This document shows positions 32,690-43,622 of a stretch of 64,000 nucleotides of DNA, one piece after another; position 1 is the stretch's first letter; the number at the start of each line of letters is the position of its first letter. The position numbers and the translations under genes were made by a program. Origin of the DNA: Rhodocollybia butyracea (taxonomy: Eukaryota; Basidiomycota; Agaricomycetes; Agaricales; Omphalotaceae). Under the pieces are notes generated by a model. That model was not told the DNA's origin, did not search any database, and saw only the letters and a program-made list of their open reading frames with translations. The stretch spans positions 1 to 64,000 of the forward strand of contig JADNRY010000118.1 in assembly GCA_015501585.1 (NCBI GenBank). The letters run 5' to 3'.

Positions 32690-33330
32690 AGCCGTGCTAC
32701 TTCGTTACAGGTACTACAGTATCCGGGCCTCTTGATCTCCTCGTTTCCTAGGTCTTCGATATCGGAATGCTCTTTCCTTACTCTATCACTCCCAAAGAAC
32801 TGGTCCCAAAACCCAAACAGGCAAAAGAGCAAAGAATGGGATTCAACCCGTCCAATTTAATTGTGTCTCGTAAGGTCAGACCATGCCGTGCTACTTCAGT
32901 ACATGCACTGTCTGGGCCTCCTGAATTTTCTCGTTTCCTAGGTCCTTGATATCGGAATGCTATTTTCCCGCTGTGTCACTGATCCCAAAACCCAACGTCT
33001 CGTAAAGTCAAACGATGATGCCGTTACTATCTGGTCAATATCTGGTTCTCTTGTATTTCCTCGATTCCTAGGTCTTCGATATCGGAATTCCTTCACATTC
33101 ATCTGTGAGGCTCGCTGCTTCCAAGACTTGAAAATTTAACAGAGCGATGGGGTCGAACTATCCTAAGGTAGATATCCTTCCTTCCGTCTTCCCGTCTTAC
33201 TAACCAGTTTCCTATCTGGTTGTCCTGAATTGCCTCTATTCCTAGGTCTTCGATTTCGGAATTCACCGTCAGAGCGCTGATTCCTAGACTCCAACAGCCA
33301 ACACCAAGGTAGATATCCTTCTGTTTTCCC
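32690..33330 (+). repeat. Degenerate repeats around CCTAGGTCTTCGATATCGGAAT
   Basis: The word TTCCTAGGTCTTCGATATCG recurs with small changes at about 32747, 32934, 33067 and 33239. Companion words also recur, such as CCATGCCGTGCTACTTC, ATCCCAAAACCCAA and CTGGTTGTCCTGAATT-like stretches. Spacing is irregular (about 130-190 bp), so these are decayed tandem units. They directly precede the NmrA-like pseudogene. Confidence 0.7.
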
Positions 33331-33351
33331 GCCTTATTGATAACTTTGCTA

Positions 33352-34115
33352 GTAGGTCGATCGGATGATACGATCTAGCCAGTATTGTTGCAGGATTCAA
33401 TGGCTGCTACGGTGTGTAATAGTGAGCCAATGTTAACCACTATCGTGTTGACCAACAGAAGGAGGTTTTGGCGGTATCAAGATATTTGAATAAGCCTACC
33501 ATGCAAAAATAAAACGTTACATCTGGAATGGGGTTGATTAACATTGATTACCAACAATACCAGTGCATCTTTTTTGAGTGATCTAAACCTACTTACTTCT
33601 TGAGTACTCAGCTTGGAAATTTCAACCCAAAGCATTGCCAAATTGTTGTTCATTTCGATGCGAAAGGTGTTGGGAACCTTTGGAGTCTGCCTTGGAGTCC
33701 CTGTGGAGAATTCCTCTCTGCAAGATATGTGGAGAATCTCGGTGTTTGGGCCCTGTACATTCATCTACTATCAAGTCCACCATACACATCCCGAAGCGCA
33801 AACGGGAGCTCCTTTCTGCACTTCATCTAGGAACGGTCACATGCCTGTACTCAGTCACCAAGACATTGCCTTGTGTAACTTCAAATCACTGTTCGGAAAC
33901 CTCTAATCAAGAGCTCAAAGTTATAGAGTTCTTGACTAGCTGGCCGAAACATTCACTCAAATAAGTCGATGCACAGACACGTCTTCATGAGTGAATATTG
34001 GCCATGAACAAACCCATGGAGCATTCCGGGATGTTCGCTCTTTGAGGAATGAATTAGGCGCGTTCATCCTATGCTCACCAGCGATGAAGGTGTCGACGGA
34101 AACCTGGATAAAGGA
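33352..34115 (+). pseudogene. NmrA-like pseudogene
   Basis: A decayed partial copy of the gene at 22120-23362. Matching blocks in the same order: GTCGAxxGGACGATA-like sequence near 33355; TCAATGGCTGCTACGGTG; GGCGGTATCAAGATATTTGAA (21 nt near 33472, all but the first base identical); CTTGGAAATTTCAACCCAAA; TTCGATGCGAAAGGTGTTG; GGTCACATGCCTGTACTCAG; and GGTGTCGACGGAAACCTGGAT. The first exon with the nucleotide-binding motif is missing, and stops and frameshifts interrupt the rest (for example a stop right after GGIKIFE). Fragment of a former paralogue. Confidence 0.82.
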
Positions 34116-35470
34116 TCCGACCTTCCCAATGAACCATGCCGTCTGAAATGTGAAATTGTCTTGAGACGAAACGAGCTCGGCATGGAGGAAGAAGCCAAGA
34201 GGATTTGATAAGTCGATATACGAAGCCCGGTACAGGTGCGACGAGTACGCAATAGTGCAGTAGTAGCAATTTGGTATCGAGAGACGGAATCTTCTGGATG
34301 CTGAGTGCGGACCTGAAAGGAGTGGGCGGTAGAGGACCGTGGGTTCCGTAGGATTGAAACCGTACCGAACATGGAGTAAACCTCGTCTAGTCTACTCGGA
34401 TGAACCGTGTCATAATGCATAATTAACGAAGCGTCGTACAATTGGAGAATAAGGAGCGTTGTGAACTATGATGTACCAACGAGTATCGATTGTTCACAAG
34501 TTTGTCGATGACAACCAGACTCTTTTCACACTGGGACTCGGAGAGTGAAAACGTTCTGGAAGATAGGAAAGGAAGGAAGGAACCAAACACGAACGGCGCT
34601 CCATGATAATCGTGTCTGTTCTATTCCCGTAAGCACGTACAGCTTCCCGCAAATGCCATATCCGCTACTTGTATGCCGTCCTATTTCTAGCTATATAGGA
34701 AGAGGAGAGCGGCGAAGACATCAACGAGAGCGATGACGATGCGATGACGACAAGAAGAAGAAGCGTAACGAACTGCAACTGCCTACTTTCTCTTCAGTTT
34801 GTGGCAGGCAGTAGGTGATGCCATTCTTGGATTTGGACGAGCGAAGATGAACTTTTTTTCTGATTCGGCAGTGTACTGATCCTATTTAGGCAGGTTAGCA
34901 TGCGCAAAGTGCTGTAGGAAGAGGAGAGCGGCGAGGATATCGGGAAAGAGAGTGAGAGATGAGATTGAATGATGATGCGATAAGGAGAAATCCACCGTCA
35001 CGTGCCAACCGCCAAAGACGAAGTTTTGGCGCGCGCTTATTCGATAATTACTGCATTTTACCGTTGCTCAGCATCGGAAAAATTTCCGCGTCCAGTTCAA
35101 CTGAGGTACGAGTCTATTTCTAGCATAACCGAAGGAAAGTTGAATAAAGAATCCCCCTGAACTACCTTGACGGGCTGGTACCGTGTGCAAAGGCTCAGCG
35201 AACCAGCGATTGTATGTGATTTTTGGGGGTAAATACTAAAGACTCTTGAAAGAATCCAATGGATGAATGATTAACAAAAGAGCTCAATCTTATCTACCCA
35301 GTACTTACTTCGAGTCCATAAGCCCTTCTGGACGGCGGTTGACAATCTCAGCCTAATGACTTGAAGAGTAGGCTTATCAATAACTTCTCACTTCTCCATT
35401 TGATCCTCTTCAATTTAAACTTTCCCCAGACGGCGTCAGTGCCATTCCTGCAGGGTTTATTAGGCCCTGT
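34116..35470. other. No gene seen
   Basis: No recognisable coding. An AGGAAGAGGAGAGCGGCGA word appears twice, at about 34696 and 34914, marking a small local duplication. Confidence 0.45.
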
Positions 35471-37824
35471 CTATGCAGTCTCCAAATGCTCCTCCAGCTT
35501 TTCCGCGGCACATACATTTTGCCGTGCAGCCGGTGCGTGGTGCGTGCTTGGTGCGTGCAAACATGCTTGGTGCGTGCAAATGCGGAGCGTGCAAGTGCAA
35601 GTGCGTGCGTGTCAACTGGGCCAAGTTCACTTCATTGTGTAAACTTATTTCTACTATAGAATTTACTAGCCTTTCTTGAGCCTTTCTTTTACTTCTGTCC
35701 CCAAAGCTGCAACTTGGATTGTACACTTAAAGATAAGTAGTGTAAGTATCATCAACATAAGTAAATTGACCTGCACTAGGCACATAGGAGGCTGCCTGAT
35801 AAGGCAAGATTAGTGTAGAGGTGTAGAGGTGTATGTACAGGTTCCAATGTCTAAAAAAACACAAACATTGCTGAAAAGACCCACAACATTTGCACGCACG
35901 CACCATCACTTGCACGCATCCGCCATCACTTGCACGCACCCGCCATCACTTGCACGCACCCGCCATCACTTGCACGCACCCGCCATCACTTGCACGCACC
36001 TGCCATCATCATTTTGCGGGTGCGTGCAAGTGATGCGGGGTGCGTGCATAGTGCGTGCGAGGGTGCATGGAAGTGGTGCCGGGTGCGTGCCGGTGCGTGC
36101 AAGTGATGCGTGATGCGTATAATGATTGTGCATCCAAGCCTCGATATTACTACTAATTAGGTCGAATTTGTGTAGAATTACCTCTTTGGGCCAATTGGCC
36201 AAAAGTTCATTAATATGAAGTTGATAATGTTAGTATATATTACAAAAAATACATATTTCGGGCTGAAAAATTATATATGTGCACGCACCATACAACACGC
36301 ATCAGTAGGTGCGTGCACGCACCTGCACGCACCACGCACCGGCTGCACGGCAAAATCACCTAGCCCGCTTTTCCGCTACCTCAGCAGTATTGTTTGAAAA
36401 CCTTCCTGCCTTGACGATTATCCTGGCGTTAAGAGTAGCCATAAGGCTATTAGAATAACTTTGAAGGCAGTTAATATGTTGTATGGAAAGATAAAACTGA
36501 GTAGCTACTGACAGCTTCGGGAGAGGGAAAAATCTGTAGTTCTTAGTCCAATGGCAGCTAAATTTAATGGAGATTGAGACTTACATTGCCAAGTGCCACA
36601 GGGCTATGCCAGGCAAGCTCAGATAGAGAAGCAATTGAATGGATGCACCGAGTACGGTGAGGACTCCAGTGTCAATAGCGATGGTCATGGCCCTCTTGAC
36701 CCTTGCTATCAACGGTTGGCTTTGAGTCCTCCGTATCCGTTTGCACTAAGATAAGATAAGGTGGTAAGGATCATTCTTCCATAATGTTGAAGAAATAATC
36801 ATGGGATCGTACCAAGCGGAATAAAACTACTGTGATGGTTATATCGCACAGTGCGCTGCTTACCAGCCATGTCTATTGAAACTCGTATGTGAAAAGCGTA
36901 ATCATGAACAGGTTAACCCTCACAGGAAATATTACTAGACTTAGTAAAATGCCCGACTGCATCGCAGTTGATTGAAGGAAATCGGCTTCTCCACTCTAAC
37001 ATTAAGTCATAATGGGCCCTGGGCACATAGCAATGAGAAAGTAGTACATACTACTGATCCCCAATACGACAACATCACACATTGAATGATAGACAGTACC
37101 ATAATCGGCACAGTCACCTTCCATCTTCCACCGAGGACGTGAATACGCCAGGCGTAAGAGCCTTGGACCATGGTAGCAGCTAGATAGTAACCTTAATGAA
37201 GTGCCAAGTTGTTACGCTTGTGATAGAGCATACCAAGCCCAGAAAGGACAGAAATGCATGAAAAAGTGCGTGCAGACACAGTTAAGGATGCGGAGAGCTG
37301 GCCTTCAAAAAGAATACTCTGTAAGATAGCTACAGTTGCAACCACAGTGGACGCAAGTTCCACAATGAAGATCAAGAGTACTGTCGTAAAATACTCAGTC
37401 AATGACTTGGAGTAATTACAGAACAGAGACAGGTAGTACCTGTGACTCGCAGATATCTAGGATCTGTTCGGCGGAATGCCAAGCAGTAGAGAACTGGGCA
37501 AAGAGTAAATGGCAGGTAGGAAGTACGAAAGGCGTAGATTGCACATACACATCTGGACAAACAAAATCCCTTGCAGAAGGTAGCTTAGCATGTACCCGAT
37601 GAACTATATCAGTCGTCCCAACCTAAAATCAGCCACATGCATTCTTTAATCACCACACAATGAACATACCACTGGAACATCACTGAAGTAAAATTGTTTG
37701 TCAGATCATCGATGGCTTGGATTCTCATGAAGATATGTTGTACTTACGTCAAGGCTAAGAGTTTTCGCGATGGGTCTATGATGATCCTACGTTGAGTCTG
37801 GGTCGATTCCAAAGAGGATAGCAT
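35471..37824 (-). CDS. DUF6534 membrane protein, copy 1 (with insertion)
   Basis: Minus-strand multi-exon gene, start ATG at 37824 (MLSSLESTQTQRR...). Recognisable pieces: GYMLSYLLQGILF, a LAFRRTDPRYL exon, the transmembrane exon at 37402-37193 (VLLIFIVELASTVVATVAIL), the SYAWRIHVL..RWK exon near 37130-37160, and a C-terminal block with LNARIIVKAGRF. It is a polytopic protein related to the copy at 52638-51117; DUF6534 proteins are receptor-like membrane proteins of unknown function expanded in Agaricomycetes. The last exon is interrupted near its end by an 850-bp element. Translation into the element would end after only three foreign residues (R-A-R). The original tail, LEEHLETA-stop, lies beyond it at 35471. 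Confidence 0.68.
35509..36359. mobile_element. Mutator-like element in DUF6534 gene
   Basis: Long inverted ends: left ATTTTGCCGTGCAGCCGGTG from 35516 continuing through CGTGGTGCGTGC, with the reverse complement at the right end near 36325-36356. Both continue outward to a shared GGC. The direct repeat GCTTTTCCGC borders both sides (35498-35507 and about 36361-36370), which gives a target duplication of 8-10 bp. Long terminal repeats with a 9-10 bp duplication suggest Mutator-like rather than hAT. The interior is GCACGC-rich with subterminal repeats and no transposase. Confidence 0.75.
35891..36008 (+). repeat. 20-bp tandem repeat array
   Basis: Unit CGCCATCACTTGCACGCACC repeated five times in exact 20-bp register from 35901 to 36000, with partial units at both sides. 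The array lies within the Mutator-like element; its GTGCGTGCAAGTGATG complement follows at 36018-36040, so it can fold back. Confidence 0.85.
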
Positions 37825-37971
37825 TCTGGAAGAATGTTCCGGTCAGTATGAGTCGATACTAGTTTAAAGTTTGTAAAGTGAAAAGCCAAATACAGTTTGG
37901 AGTGCGGTAATTCTGAGTCCAAGCACGACTGGGGATAGGAAAAAAGTGATGGACCCGTTGTTCCCAGATTC

Positions 37972-37987
37972 GGATGAGGCTTATAAG
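37972..37987 (-). promoter_or_regulatory. Conserved TTATAAGCCTCATC promoter motif
   Basis: CTTATAAGCCTCATC on the minus strand, about 150 nt upstream of the DUF6534 copy 1 start. The same word stands at the same distance before copy 2 (52782-52795) and in the duplicated promoter at 54586-54600. It resembles a TATA box. Confidence 0.5.
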
Positions 37988-38414
37988 TAGGGAGATGACA
38001 GTTCTCGGTAGCTAAAATCACAATTCTAGCCGATCATGAACATCAGATAGCGATGAATTTGTAGTGAGATTGAACAGATAGAACACTGCCATTATACACA
38101 TGCGGAAAAACGGATACACCTAATTTCGGAAAAAGAGATTGTATCAGGGGTTTCAATCAAGAACCAATATAACTCTTGCAAATTCGGAATAGAAGGGGAG
38201 ACAGCACTGGATCGAGTAGTTGCCCACAAATACACCTTCAAGAGAGAGATGGAAATACCAGGATGACCTTGTAAAGATAAATGACTTGCACTGCAAGGAC
38301 AACAGACAAACACAGCACCATTGAAGTGTTGTAATATCGGAAGTATACAACTCCGTACATGATTAGTAATCATATTAGTGATGCTCCGGTCCAGTAGATT
38401 CCCGAAGGTTCTAT

Positions 38415-38562
38415 ATACAGTAGACTAGGTATATAAGCTTGCATGTAGTACCATAGTACTCATGCATTTGTGAGGTATCTAATACCTTGTTCAACCGCAC
38501 ACACTATTGTGTTGGATCCCAGGACTGACCGCCTGATTGGACACTCACTGTATTCCCTAACA
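38415..38562 (-). repeat. LTR fragment related to 50893-51031
   Basis: On the minus strand it begins TGTTAGGGAATACAGTGAGTG and shares GAGTGTCCAATCAGG, GGATCCAACACA and GTTGAACAAGGTATTAGATA with the second copy. A TGTTAG start is common in fungal LTRs. I could not fix the other end or a target duplication, so solo LTR is an inference. Confidence 0.55.
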
Positions 38563-40611
38563 GAAATACAACATGAAGACAGGCACAGCTAGTTATTAAA
38601 ATATGTTTTGCATAGTGAACCTATGGCTCCATGTGATGCAGAGTGGGTGAGCTCAGTGAATTAAACCCTGTGTTATTTAAATCAGTATAAAATCTAGACA
38701 ATTTTACAATAAGAGGACACCGGAGGCCCGTAGGTGGAGCATGTACATTGATGCAAGCATGATCAGTTACATTTTTTTGGGTCACCGGAGCAGCCAAGGG
38801 AGGGAGCAGCGACTTTGACCCAGATGATGAGGTGGAGAAGCCCTCATAGGAAGAACACAACGGAGAAGTATAGTACTATTTTTCAAGCTCAATATAAGTA
38901 TTAGATTTGGGACCAAGATTGGGACAGGCTTTGGTAGAGGACCCAAAGAGGACCAATGATTCAAGAGAGGGCCTGCCAGGTAAGCTAAATCCTGCCGCCT
39001 GAAAGGTCTAGCAACTGCATCAGGAAACACTGAAAAAAACTATGGTGGCGCATGCTTCAGATATAAAGTCACAATAGCCAACAGTGCTTCATGCTAGCCT
39101 CCATAGTGTTCCATAGTCAATATAGTACTCTCACTTTTCAGCGTAGATCTATAGAGCATTCTCGCCTTGCTATGCAGTATACATAGCTCAATATACAAGT
39201 ACCGCTGCAACTCACAATATATTCATTGCAAGACATCCAAGCGCAAGGTGTACACCAACGTAAACGTAGCAGCATAGTAATTTCATAGATACAGTGTAGT
39301 TTACTATTACTGTGTTTCCCAGTCCGCTTGGTTTATATGTAAGTTAAGACCGTGTAAAACCTCTCCTGCCTCGAAACTCTCATCACTTGCTCATCACCTA
39401 CACCAGAGCAAATATAACCAAGACAATCAAAGAGGTCCTTATATGTCTGGACTTGCCTCTGCAGTACCCAAACACGAGCTTCCAAGTGCCGGACCTCGAG
39501 TGCCAGACATTCCGGTGTTTTCAGAAGGTCTCTGTCTTGAGAACTGTCAGATCTAACAGATGTTGGCTTGGTCAGTGGCGCATGCAAGTTTTCAGATTTG
39601 ACAGGTGTTGGCCTTCTGAGAGTCAACGGCGCACAGAAATCCAAGACACAAGTCAATATCTAAGAAACAAAGCATACATGAACCACTCACCTGGAGCCAA
39701 AAGTTCATAGCTGTCCAAACTGAGCCTATTGGCAGGGTCATAATCGTAAGTTTGAGGGTCTTGTTTGCCGCCATGGGTTAAGTGGTAGAATGCATCATGT
39801 GCCGCCTCATTTTCTGAGCTGTCTCGATAGTCGCTGTCTGTTGTGCTACTGTTATAGCGGTCGCGCATATCAAACTCCTGGATGTTTTCTTCAGCAAATG
39901 ATGTCGGACTATAAAACACATTGAGTATTATATACATAGTACCAAGGAAAAGATACATACATGCTTCATTTCCATTGACCTATGACCCCAGGGCCACACA
40001 AAGCCACTTTTACTAAGTGTGAGCGAGGCATTTGCTGGATTCAACCATTGTGCAAATTCTCATTGGATTCCCGGAAGGGCGAGGATAAGCCCGGGTTGTA
40101 GGCCATATTTTTGAGAAATTTAGATGGAAGAGAAGGGCTGGAAGGGCTTCACAAATATTTTTGTTGAGACATTATGGTAGACAAAGAAGAAGAGTGACGT
40201 GGCAACGGAGAGATACATTGACATTATCAATAATTTTGTGGGGAATCATATATTGAATAATACGAGATTACAACTAGTAGGGACTGAAGATACGTGGATT
40301 AAATCTAGGTTGATTCTACAAACCCAGAGATAATTAGTCCAACGTTTGATTTGTAGAGAGTATAACAACATACGATGGACCATTTGTCAAACACCAGGTG
40401 CTCTTCATGCTCTTCTTCGCCTGATATCGCAGTCAAAGTCCTCCTTGGCCTTCTCAAACAAGTAAACCTGATGTCGGAGCAGGTGAAAATCACTATATCA
40501 AAGGTATGGGTTGAGATAAAAGGATGGCGCGTTGTCAAGAACAGTGGTACTGGTCCAACATTGGTTTGCAACTGGACCAAACTTTGGTGTGAGATGGCAG
40601 GTTTGAACAAT
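38563..40611. other. Mostly non-coding; weak minus-strand frames
   Basis: Frames at 39958-39653 (acidic, SSENEAAHDAFYHLTHGG) and 39656-39333 (LEARVWVLQRQVQTYKDLF, a possible coiled coil) lie on the minus strand, and a GTGAG splice donor at the end of the first could join them. I do not recognise the product. No other feature was seen up to the Plavaka element. Confidence 0.35.
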
Positions 40612-43437
40612 TCATGAAAGAGGTAGAACGATGCCTTGTTTGTATTGCTGTTGGTAAGCATATGAAATATTGAATAGATGGAGATCCAAAACCGGTTTAC
40701 TGAACGGCTTGAAAAGATGAAGAAAGACCAGCGGGTCAGAATTTGGAAGTATAGCTGCTGGAAGCTGGAAGATGACAAATACTCGAGCAACCTGGAGGCC
40801 TATGTAGCGGATATCAGTGGAAAGTTGAATTAGACATGAGAAACACGCACCCTGCAAAGGCCCTTTTGTAGGGTCATTTTCAGCCATACAGACAAGCACT
40901 GTACTCGTTTTGGCTAGTACAGCTGCCTTTATACCATTGACTGTGAGACGCTCAGGCTCTGCTTTTGTTGCGTGAACAATGTCCACACAATTTTCTGAGG
41001 CTGCTTCTGGCAAAGGAGGGAGATGAAGTCAAGCTTGTTTGTAGACTGGAATGATGGTATTTTCATTCAGACCAGAGTTGTAAGGGTTGGTAATGAAGGA
41101 GTTCTTATGAAGGAAGTCATTGAGGTACCAGAGGAACCAGTTGGCGTTAAAATATTTGATGATCGAGCTAATTGTCACATGCATAGCTGATTTCTTTGCT
41201 ACATGATAAGTTGTCTTATCATTATTGTTGGTGTCCATCGCATTATTGTCTGTTGCATCCACAGGCAGTTCATCAATATCCATCTCCTCCTGCTCCTGCT
41301 CTTCCTCGCTATCATCCATAGATTGAGCAACATAGTCTTTTACGGCCCATTCAAGATACACAGCAAATCTCTGTATGGCCTCTTGATGCTGCAACCAGAT
41401 TTTCATCTGTACCATGTAATTCTGCTTATTTGATGCGCGGTATCCAGCTTTGGCGAGGTCAATGTGAAGCCGCTCTGATATTTCAGAATTGAAGTTATCT
41501 GTGGTGCCCCGTGAGCATATTGCTTTGACATAATGCTTCACATTATGCACTTTGCTGATGTTAAAGTGTTCACAAATCCCTAGATCAACAAAGCTGACCG
41601 CACGTATGACTCCTGGTTACGCAGCGTCTGCAATTGTACCAAAAACACTTTGGCCATGGAGCGGTACTCTCCCCCAGTCCATTGAGAAACTCCGGAGATG
41701 CCTTTCTTGAAGTGATGCAGTGTTGGATGAGGTGACATTGTTTGATATCGTACATCAATCTCCTGCTTACCATCCTTGATAGATTGTTTTGCCCAGGACA
41801 ATACATGGTCAGATAAAACACCTTTCTGCAATTGGTGAAGGAGGTCAGGGGTGATGCATTTGAAGATGTTACAGAGAGGTCAGTCCTGCCAGAATGGGAT
41901 AACAGGGCAAAGATTCTGATTCTTGAATTCAGCGGGTCTCAACCCTTGGGATTTCTGGGCAATCGCTTTTATGACTACATCTGGATTGCAGTACACAGAG
42001 TTCAACGGTCCAGGATCTCCTCGCTCTTTTGGTTGAACTATACATTTTGGACAGCTGTTCTCCCTACAACATGCAATGCAACACTGTTCTGGATAGTCAG
42101 CAATGTATGCAGCCAATATTGCATGAAAACTGCGCAGGAAACCATCCGCACATGCCATTTCTGTGGGATTCAGTTCTTTTTTAATCAGTGGCTTGGGCAT
42201 CTTTCTCGTGCAGTCATGAAAAAGCTGACATCCCGCATCAGATTGTTTCTCTTCTGAGTAGCATTCAAGCTTTGAAACAGGTATATAACCTAAGAGAACC
42301 CAAGCGCATGAAGATGGTTTCCTCCTCTCTGCCTTTGCAACATTGCCAACAGTCAAGTACACAGGCCATGCTTTCTTGTCACCACTAAAATTTGAGAGCT
42401 GAGTCTCATCTGATGCTAGGATAACTGGTGCAATTGTCACATGGTCTGGAAGCTTGTCCTATATCTCTGGTGAGTTTCAACAGTCTCCACATCATATCCT
42501 GGAAATTTACCTGGGTCTCCCACCACCAGTCTGCTGTCCACATCTCGTTATATTCCTGGTTGAATGGTGAGCCATCTTGCTGCTGCTGCTGAAAGACATG
42601 CTGTGGGCAATATGTCTGATGGTTCTCAAACAGCGGGTTGCCAAGGATTTCTGCAACACAGTCTAATGGATCCTGATGCCATAGCTCAAGTGTCTCTGTC
42701 CAAAAGTTGCTATCTGCATCTTTAAGATCTCCAATGACCTTCATAGGGGTGCATGTGAACTCTGGACCTTGTGGAAGTGAGTCAATGTACTGCAAGAATG
42801 CACATTTGGTTTGGAAAGAAGGTTTCACATCATTTTGTATCTGATATCTGGTTTAAGTCTTATCATCAGATCTGTTGTATTGAATACGCACCTTGTTAAG
42901 CTTTAAGAACCAGTCAATTTTCCCCTGGCTTGCACCAGACTCCATTAACCAGGGCGCAAGCTCCCACTCATCTTCACTTTGGAATGGAAACCAAGGTTCT
43001 AACCCCTCCACTTTCTGTGCATTTCAATATCGCTCAAACTGAAGTTCACATGGACGTATCGGAGAACCTGCAGGACGGGGGTATTGTTGAATATAGCGAT
43101 AACATGGATCATATGTAGATATAGGATCATTAATGGTGTCATCCTCGCTATCCTCAATGTACAGTCATTTGCTTCCTTGTTCTGGTCCAGGCTGAATATC
43201 TGTAGGTTTGCTGAAGCTGGCATGAGGATCTATGTTGTCAGGAAGTGGCTTGTTTTGAAACTGTGGTGAAGCCTGCAATGGAATTGATAGTGATGGCTGC
43301 TCCGCAGACATAGCTTCATGGATCCGAGCCTCTTCTCTCTCTTTACAGAGTAATGTTTGGCTTATGTGTGACCATAGACCTTTCCAAGTTGAAAAACTCA
43401 CTTTGTAGCAATACTTGCAGTGGAATTCTCCTGCCAT
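40612..43437 (-). pseudogene. Plavaka-type transposase, nearly intact
   Basis: Minus-strand transposase of a Plavaka DNA transposon. In order it shows an N-terminal C2H2-like finger (FHCKYC...WSHISQTLLC); DPLDCVAEILGNPLF; YNEMWTADWWWETQ; then, after a clear intron (GTAAAT...ATAG), DKLPDHVTIAPVILASDET with the first catalytic Asp; GDKKAWPVYLTVGNVAK; LRRKPSS-type and IPVSKLECY blocks; CITPDLLHQLQKGV; HFKKGISGVSQWTG; GTTDNFNSEISERLHID; and a C-terminal VARVFVIFQLP domain after a second intron. Damage: an in-frame TGA at 41880-41882 and a short deletion with frame change near 41560-41580. It therefore looks recently inactivated. I did not find its terminal inverted repeats. Confidence 0.82.
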
Positions 43438-43622
43438 ACTGGATGAATTACTGGAGTGTAGCCCAATCTTTGGATAACCATTGTGTAATTTCCTTGTTTA
43501 TTTGTACAGTGTCTTCAGCCTACTTGTTGGACAGCAACTCTAACTTGTTGGATGGCATCTATAGTTCATTCCTTGAACGGCGTCTTTAGCTTACTCTTTT
43601 ACTTTGTCTACGTGTTAACTTT

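Noticed and set aside
35891..36008. CRISPR-like array
   Set aside because: The 20-bp units are contiguous without spacers, lie in a eukaryotic transposon and have no cas genes nearby.
35509..36359. hAT assignment of the GCACGC-rich element
   Set aside because: The flanking direct repeat is about 10 bp and the inverted ends are long, which fits Mutator-like better than an 8-bp hAT duplication, though not decisively.
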